DNA of 9,774 bases, from contig JALSIK010000383.1 of assembly GCA_026990045.1 (NCBI GenBank), positions 1 to 9,774 of the forward strand, read 5' to 3'. Source of the stretch: Chromatiales bacterium. GTDB lineage: Bacteria > Pseudomonadota > Gammaproteobacteria > CAMYNG01. Under the pieces are notes generated by a model. The model searched no databases and was not told the DNA's origin. It saw nothing but the letters and a program-made list of their open reading frames with translations. Shown piece by piece: positions 6,942 to 9,774 of the stretch (position 1 is its first letter; each line of letters opens with the position of its first letter). The translations under genes and the position numbers were made by a program.

Positions 6942-8723
6942 TCAGATGGAGGACCAGACGCTCTCCAGCTCGTCTTCCCTGCCGTCGGGCGATGACCGGC
7001 GGTCCACCTGCTTCCCCGGCGAAACCGGGGCGAACTGGAACTGGGCGAACAGGCCGGTGTTTTCCAGCTGCCGCGTCAGCCGCACCGGGATCTCGCGGTC
7101 CAGCACGTGCAGGGTCACCCGGCTGCCTTCCCGGAACGGAACGGGCGGAAGAACCAGGGTGGCCGGCCGCTTGACGCCCTGCAGGATCAGCGTCCGCTGG
7201 ACGCCGGCGCCGCGCGCCGGTTCCGCGGTGATGCGGACGCCGGCGGCCGCGGCGTCGGGCGTGAGCATTTCCACGCCCATGCGCAGCATGCCGTCGGGCG
7301 AAAACTTGAGCCAGCGCACCACCCCCACGCTCCACCTCCAGTCCCGGCCGTCCTCGTCGCGGCACAGTCCCACCAGTTCCCCCACCTGCACCGGTCCTTC
7401 CGCCTGGGAAGACTCCAGGCAGTAGCCGCTGGCGCTTTCGTTCACCACCTGCCACACCCCGGTGCGCGGCGGTGGCGTATCGCCGGGGACGGGTGGCGGT
7501 TCTTCGGGGGCCAGGGCCCGGGCCAGGCTTTCCGGCGCCGGGTACACCCGGTCCCACACGTCCCCGCCGTCGTCCCCGGAAGCGGCCGGGTCCTCCTGGA
7601 AGCGGGCCGGCTCGAAAAAGCGCCCGCCCGCGGGGGCGGCGGACACGGGATCGCGCCCGGTGCCGCTGATGAGGTGGTGGGCACTGCTCAGGCCCAGGGC
7701 CACCCGTACCCGGGTCCGGGCCTGGTGGCGGGAAAAGTGCCGGCGGGGCTGTGCCGACCACATGGCGAGGAGGCGGCGCAGCAAGGGATGGGGCAGGTCG
7801 GCGTCTTCCAGGTGGAGGCCGGTGAGGGTGGTGACCGCCGCATCACCGGCTTCCAGGATGTGGTCGCGCACCAGTTCCAGCACGCTGCGCGTGTCCAGCC
7901 ACCGGCACCGGGCCGGCTCGAGGGGGCCGGGCGCCAGGGCCAGGTTGCGGGGCGGGGCGTCGCTGCCGAGATCGATGCCGAAGTGGCGGTCCAGTTCACC
8001 GGTGGTGCGCACCCGGCGCAGGATCGCCCGGTTCGCCCATTGTTCCAGGACGCGATGGACCTGCCCGGCCTCGCCATGGCGCAGGCAGTAGGGCGAGGCC
8101 AGCGCCAGCAGCAGGATACGCTTGTACTCGTCGGCGAGGGTGGTGCGGCGCCCGTCCGCCAGCGGATCGGACGTGACCGCGCGGTGCAGGCGGCGGGATT
8201 CGGCGAAGGCGAACAGGCGGTGGATGGAGGACCAGGTCCCCGGGACGCAAGGGCGGTAAGTCTCGTAGTCGGTGAGCAGGGCCCGTCCCCACATGGCCGT
8301 GGCCCGGTACAGGAGCCGGGTGAGCAGGCGGCCGTTCACCAGTACCAGGCTGCGCCGCAGCAGGTCCTCGGCGGCGATGCCGTAGCCCGTGGCCAGTTCC
8401 GCGTAGAGGTGGCGGGCCACCGCGGCCGCCTTGCGGTTTTTCTCCGGCAGCGGCGAGCACACGCCCACGAAGTGACGGCGCAGGCCCCGGACCACCTCCG
8501 TCACCGGCGCAATCAGGGTGTCGAGGAAGCGGGCCCGGTCCTGGAACGGCAGGTCCAGGCGGTTGGTCTCGGTCAGTGCGGTGTACAGGCGGCGGGCGCT
8601 CTCGCCCAGGTTGGCGCGCGGCAGCTGGGCCACCCACGCCTGGGCCCGGCGCGGGCGGATGTCGAAGTCTCCGCGGCCCGGTTTGCGCCGCGGGGGCAGG
8701 TCGAGGCCGATGGAGTGGCCCAT
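6942..8723 (-). CDS. PilZ-like domain protein with large helical N-terminal region, upstream of the FimX-like gene
   Basis: A 593-residue protein, predicted soluble and cytoplasmic, with no signal peptide. Residues about 25-330 are helical and unassigned. A PilZ-type arginine motif occurs at Arg336-Arg340 (ARTRVRVALG) and a (D/N)xSxxG motif at Asn428-Gly433 (NESASG), followed by PilZ-like beta strands (VGELVGL 447-453, WSVGVVRWL 464-472, LRMGVEML 480-487). The motifs are about 90 residues apart instead of the usual 20-30, separated by a Pro/Gly/Asp-rich linker (about 355-420). A further beta-rich segment (about 495-567, including TLVLPPVPF) may be a second barrel. The ATG at 8723 follows GGGAG with a 7-nt spacer; the frame is open to 8849 but that extension lacks a Shine-Dalgarno and crosses the candidate promoter. 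It sits 138 bp upstream of the FimX-like gene on the same strand, suggesting joint work in c-di-GMP-controlled type IV pili or motility. I recognise the PilZ-like part but not the whole protein, and c-di-GMP binding is inference. Confidence 0.78.
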   Translation of the reverse strand: MGHSIGLDLPPRRKPGRGDFDIRPRRAQAWVAQLPRANLGESARRLYTALTETNRLDLPFQDRARFLDTLIAPVTEVVRGLRRHFVGVCSPLPEKNRKAAAVARHLYAELATGYGIAAEDLLRRSLVLVNGRLLTRLLYRATAMWGRALLTDYETYRPCVPGTWSSIHRLFAFAESRRLHRAVTSDPLADGRRTTLADEYKRILLLALASPYCLRHGEAGQVHRVLEQWANRAILRRVRTTGELDRHFGIDLGSDAPPRNLALAPGPLEPARCRWLDTRSVLELVRDHILEAGDAAVTTLTGLHLEDADLPHPLLRRLLAMWSAQPRRHFSRHQARTRVRVALGLSSAHHLISGTGRDPVSAAPAGGRFFEPARFQEDPAASGDDGGDVWDRVYPAPESLARALAPEEPPPVPGDTPPPRTGVWQVVNESASGYCLESSQAEGPVQVGELVGLCRDEDGRDWRWSVGVVRWLKFSPDGMLRMGVEMLTPDAAAAGVRITAEPARGAGVQRTLILQGVKRPATLVLPPVPFREGSRVTLHVLDREIPVRLTRQLENTGLFAQFQFAPVSPGKQVDRRSSPDGREDELESVWSSI

Positions 8724-8730
8724 GGGCGGT

Positions 8731-8735
8731 CTCCC
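8731..8735 (-). promoter_or_regulatory. ribosome-binding site of the PilZ-like gene
   Basis: On the minus strand GGGAG lies 7 nt before the ATG at 8723. This decides between that start and the longer open frame that begins at 8849. Confidence 0.65.
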
Positions 8736-8805
8736 GGTCTGGTGCGGGCCGGATCCGGAACCCGGGGGCCGGTCCGGCCTTTCTTGTCCGATTCCCCCGC
8801 TTGGG

Positions 8806-8814
8806 ATTATGACA
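8806..8814 (-). promoter_or_regulatory. candidate extended -10 promoter for the PilZ-like/FimX-like genes
   Basis: On the minus strand TGTCATAAT matches the extended -10 form TGnTATAAT with one mismatch. It would give a leader of about 75 nt to the ATG at 8723. No good -35 hexamer is seen 16-18 bp upstream. It lies between the mobile-like element and the gene, so the gene has a plausible promoter independent of epmB. Confidence 0.35.
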
Positions 8815-8868
8815 GGATTACTTGACACGGACCATAGAACGTGCATCACCCATTTGGCCTAACCGGAT

Positions 8869-8899
8869 GTTGAAAAAGGCCGTCCTGGCCTTTTTCAAC
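8869..8899. terminator. bidirectional hairpin with A5/T5 flanks (left end of the element)
   Basis: A perfect 13-bp stem, GTTGAAAAAGGCC (8869-8881) with GGCCTTTTTCAAC (8887-8899), around a 5-nt loop. Because the GC-rich inner stem is bordered by A5 and T5, it has a short intrinsic-terminator shape on both strands. On the minus strand it would stop transcripts leaving epmB before they enter the PilZ-like gene. The GC part is only 4 bp, so termination may be partial. Confidence 0.45.
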
Positions 8900-8900
8900 G

Positions 8901-8931
8901 CGCCGAACCCGGCGCAGGTCCGGGTTCGGCG
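8901..8931. repeat. perfect 12-bp hairpin inside the element
   Basis: CGCCGAACCCGG (8901-8912) pairs fully with CCGGGTTCGGCG (8920-8931) around a 7-nt loop (8913-8919). It begins one base after the previous hairpin and has no T-tract. Confidence 0.7.
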
Positions 8932-8967
8932 ACGCCAATATCCACGCGCTTGCGCGCTCGATTTGCG

Positions 8968-8989
8968 GGCGGGGCATCCCTGCCCCGCC
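8968..8989. repeat. perfect 9-bp GC hairpin inside the element
   Basis: GGCGGGGCA (8968-8976) pairs with TGCCCCGCC (8981-8989) around the 4-nt loop TCCC. Confidence 0.65.
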
Positions 8990-8992
8990 TTG

Positions 8993-9016
8993 GCAGGCTG
9001 TTTTTCAACAGCCTGC
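8993..9016. repeat. perfect 10-bp hairpin at the right end of the element
   Basis: GCAGGCTGTT (8993-9002) pairs with AACAGCCTGC (9007-9016) around the loop TTTC. It contains the right terminal repeat, so that end can fold on itself or pair with the left end (8860-8877). Confidence 0.65.
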
Positions 9017-9059
9017 TAAACGGAAGTTGCGAACACCGGGCCGCCGCCGGGGCCGGGGC

Positions 9060-9774
9060 TCACAGGGGCATCTTGGCCGGCGCCCCCGCCACCTCGCGCA
9101 CCAGCCGCGGCACCAGGTAGCCGGGCAGGCGCTCGCGCAGGCGCGCGTGGAGGGCCCGGGCCCGGGCGTCGTCCACGGCGAAGTGGGCCGCCCCGGCCAC
9201 GCGGTCCAGCTGGTGCAGGTAGTAGGGCAGCACGCCGCAGGCCAGCAGCCGGCGGGACAGCGCCGCCAGCACCTCCGGATCGTCGTTGACCCCGGCCAGC
9301 AGCACGCTCTGGTTGAGCAGCAGGGCCCCGCTCCCGGCCAGGGCCGCCAGGGCCGCGGCCACCTGGTCGTCCAGCTCGTTGGCGTGGTTGGCGTGGATGA
9401 CCACCACCACCTGCCAGGGCAGTCCCGCCAGCCACGCCAGCAGCTCGCCGTCCACGCGCTCCGGCAGCACCACCGGCAGGCGGGTGTGGAGGCGCAGCCG
9501 GGCCAGCCCCGGCACCCCGCGCAGGCTGCGGGCGAGGGCGGCCAGGCGCGGCGTGGGCAGGGTCAGGGGGTCGCCGCCGCTGAGGATCACCTCCTCGGCG
9601 CCGCCGTCCCCGGCCAGGTGCGCCACGATGGCCCGCCAGCGGGACGGCCCCGCGCTGGCCTCGGCATAGGGATAGTGGCGGCGGAAGCAGTAGCGGCAGT
9701 GGACGGCGCAGGCGCCGGTGGTCACCAGCAGGGCCCGGTCCCGGTACTTGCGCAGCAGGCCGGGGGTGCAGGCC
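9060..9774 (-). CDS. epmB: EF-P (R)-beta-lysylation protein EpmB, KamA-type radical SAM (partial, 5' end outside window)
   Basis: The visible 237 residues are the C-terminal two-thirds of a protein that is usually about 330-345 residues; the frame runs open off the right edge. EpmB is a lysine 2,3-aminomutase homologue that turns L-alpha-lysine into (R)-beta-lysine, which EpmA then attaches to elongation factor P to help ribosomes through polyproline stretches. The radical-SAM motif CxxxCxxC is intact (CAVHCRYCFRRH, Cys codons at 9710-9708, 9698-9696 and 9689-9687), followed by SGGDPLTL and HANHANEL. The C-terminus PGYLVPRLVREVAGAPAKMPL-like ending is typical of EpmB; its Lys, fourth from the end, aligns by eye with the PLP-binding Lys of the family. 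The N-terminal portion and start lie outside the window, and neither epmA nor efp is visible. The hairpin-rich element begins 41 bp past its stop codon. Confidence 0.9.
   Translation of the reverse strand, partial: ACTPGLLRKYRDRALLVTTGACAVHCRYCFRRHYPYAEASAGPSRWRAIVAHLAGDGGAEEVILSGGDPLTLPTPRLAALARSLRGVPGLARLRLHTRLPVVLPERVDGELLAWLAGLPWQVVVVIHANHANELDDQVAAALAALAGSGALLLNQSVLLAGVNDDPEVLAALSRRLLACGVLPYYLHQLDRVAGAAHFAVDDARARALHARLRERLPGYLVPRLVREVAGAPAKMPL

Larger units (their letters stand above)
8860..9018. mobile_element. MITE-like or composite palindromic repeat element
   Basis: A non-coding element of about 159 bp. Its ends form imperfect 18-bp terminal inverted repeats: TAACCGGATGTTGAAAAA (8860-8877) and, on the opposite strand, TAGCAGGCTGTTGAAAAA (9018-9001), identical at 15 of 18 positions. 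The outermost TA on each side could be a target duplication or part of the repeat. Inside are four perfect hairpins one after another (8869-8899, 8901-8931, 8968-8989, 8993-9016). There is no coding sequence, so any movement would need a transposase supplied in trans. The TGTTGAAAAA core recalls ends of certain insertion sequences and small intergenic repeats in gammaproteobacteria, but I cannot name a family. It sits 41 bp past the end of epmB, where its hairpins could also end or protect transcripts. Confidence 0.6.

Noticed and set aside
7107..8825. Long plus-strand open frame (572 codons) opposite the PilZ-like gene
   Set aside because: Shadow of the minus-strand gene: Gly/Ala/Arg/Gln-rich, no ribosome-binding site, no domain.
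8724..8849. 42-residue extension of the PilZ-like protein
   Set aside because: The ATG at 8723 has GGGAG at 7 nt; the extension is unlike protein sequence and crosses the candidate promoter.
8860..9018. CRISPR array or structured RNA gene
   Set aside because: The hairpins differ in sequence and are not regularly spaced direct repeats, and no tRNA, rRNA or known RNA fold is recognisable.

Overview
The window is high-GC DNA, about two-thirds G+C or more by eye, with densely packed long ORFs. The gene set points to a gammaproteobacterium: a FimX-type degenerate c-di-GMP receptor, an EpmB-type lysine 2,3-aminomutase and a PilZ-like companion gene. The repeat style and GC content would suit the Chromatiales/Ectothiorhodospiraceae (for example Thioalkalivibrio relatives). 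That placement is an inference and was not tested.

Layout. 1-257: non-coding, opening with a very GC-rich palindromic repeat of a kind common in proteobacterial intergenic DNA. 258-2851 (minus strand): a two-gene operon with a TGATG stop/start overlap. It encodes a membrane-bound class III adenylate cyclase (two membrane segments, periplasmic sensor region, HAMP, CHD) followed by a lipoprotein with a TPR-like C-terminus. 2852-3104: a divergent intergenic region with candidate promoters in both directions. 3105-4394 (plus strand): a DUF1015-family protein with the family motif DGHHR. 4395-4721: a 327-bp gene-free spacer with degenerate inverted repeats. 4722-8723 (minus strand): a FimX-like protein and, upstream of it on the same strand, a 593-residue protein with a non-canonical PilZ-like region and a large unassigned helical N-terminus. 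8860-9018: a roughly 159-bp non-coding element with imperfect 18-bp terminal inverted repeats and four consecutive perfect hairpins, best read as a MITE or composite palindromic repeat. 9060-9774 (minus strand): the 3' two-thirds of epmB, running off the window.

How the genes fit together. Two second-messenger modules sit close together. The cyclase keeps the residues for metal binding and for adenine recognition (Lys350/Thr424, the class IIIb pattern), so it should make cAMP in response to something sensed in the periplasm. Its coupled lipoprotein may be a sensory or scaffolding partner. The FimX homologue has lost the catalytic residues of both its GGDEF and EAL domains and its REC phosphoacceptor, so it should be a c-di-GMP receptor rather than an enzyme. 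In known systems FimX controls type IV pilus assembly with PilZ and PilB. The upstream PilZ-like gene is a good candidate for an undescribed partner. The DUF1015 gene and epmB are probably unrelated metabolic or translation functions. The most novel items are the PilZ-like/FimX pair, the cyclase-lipoprotein operon and the hairpin-rich mobile-like element beside epmB.
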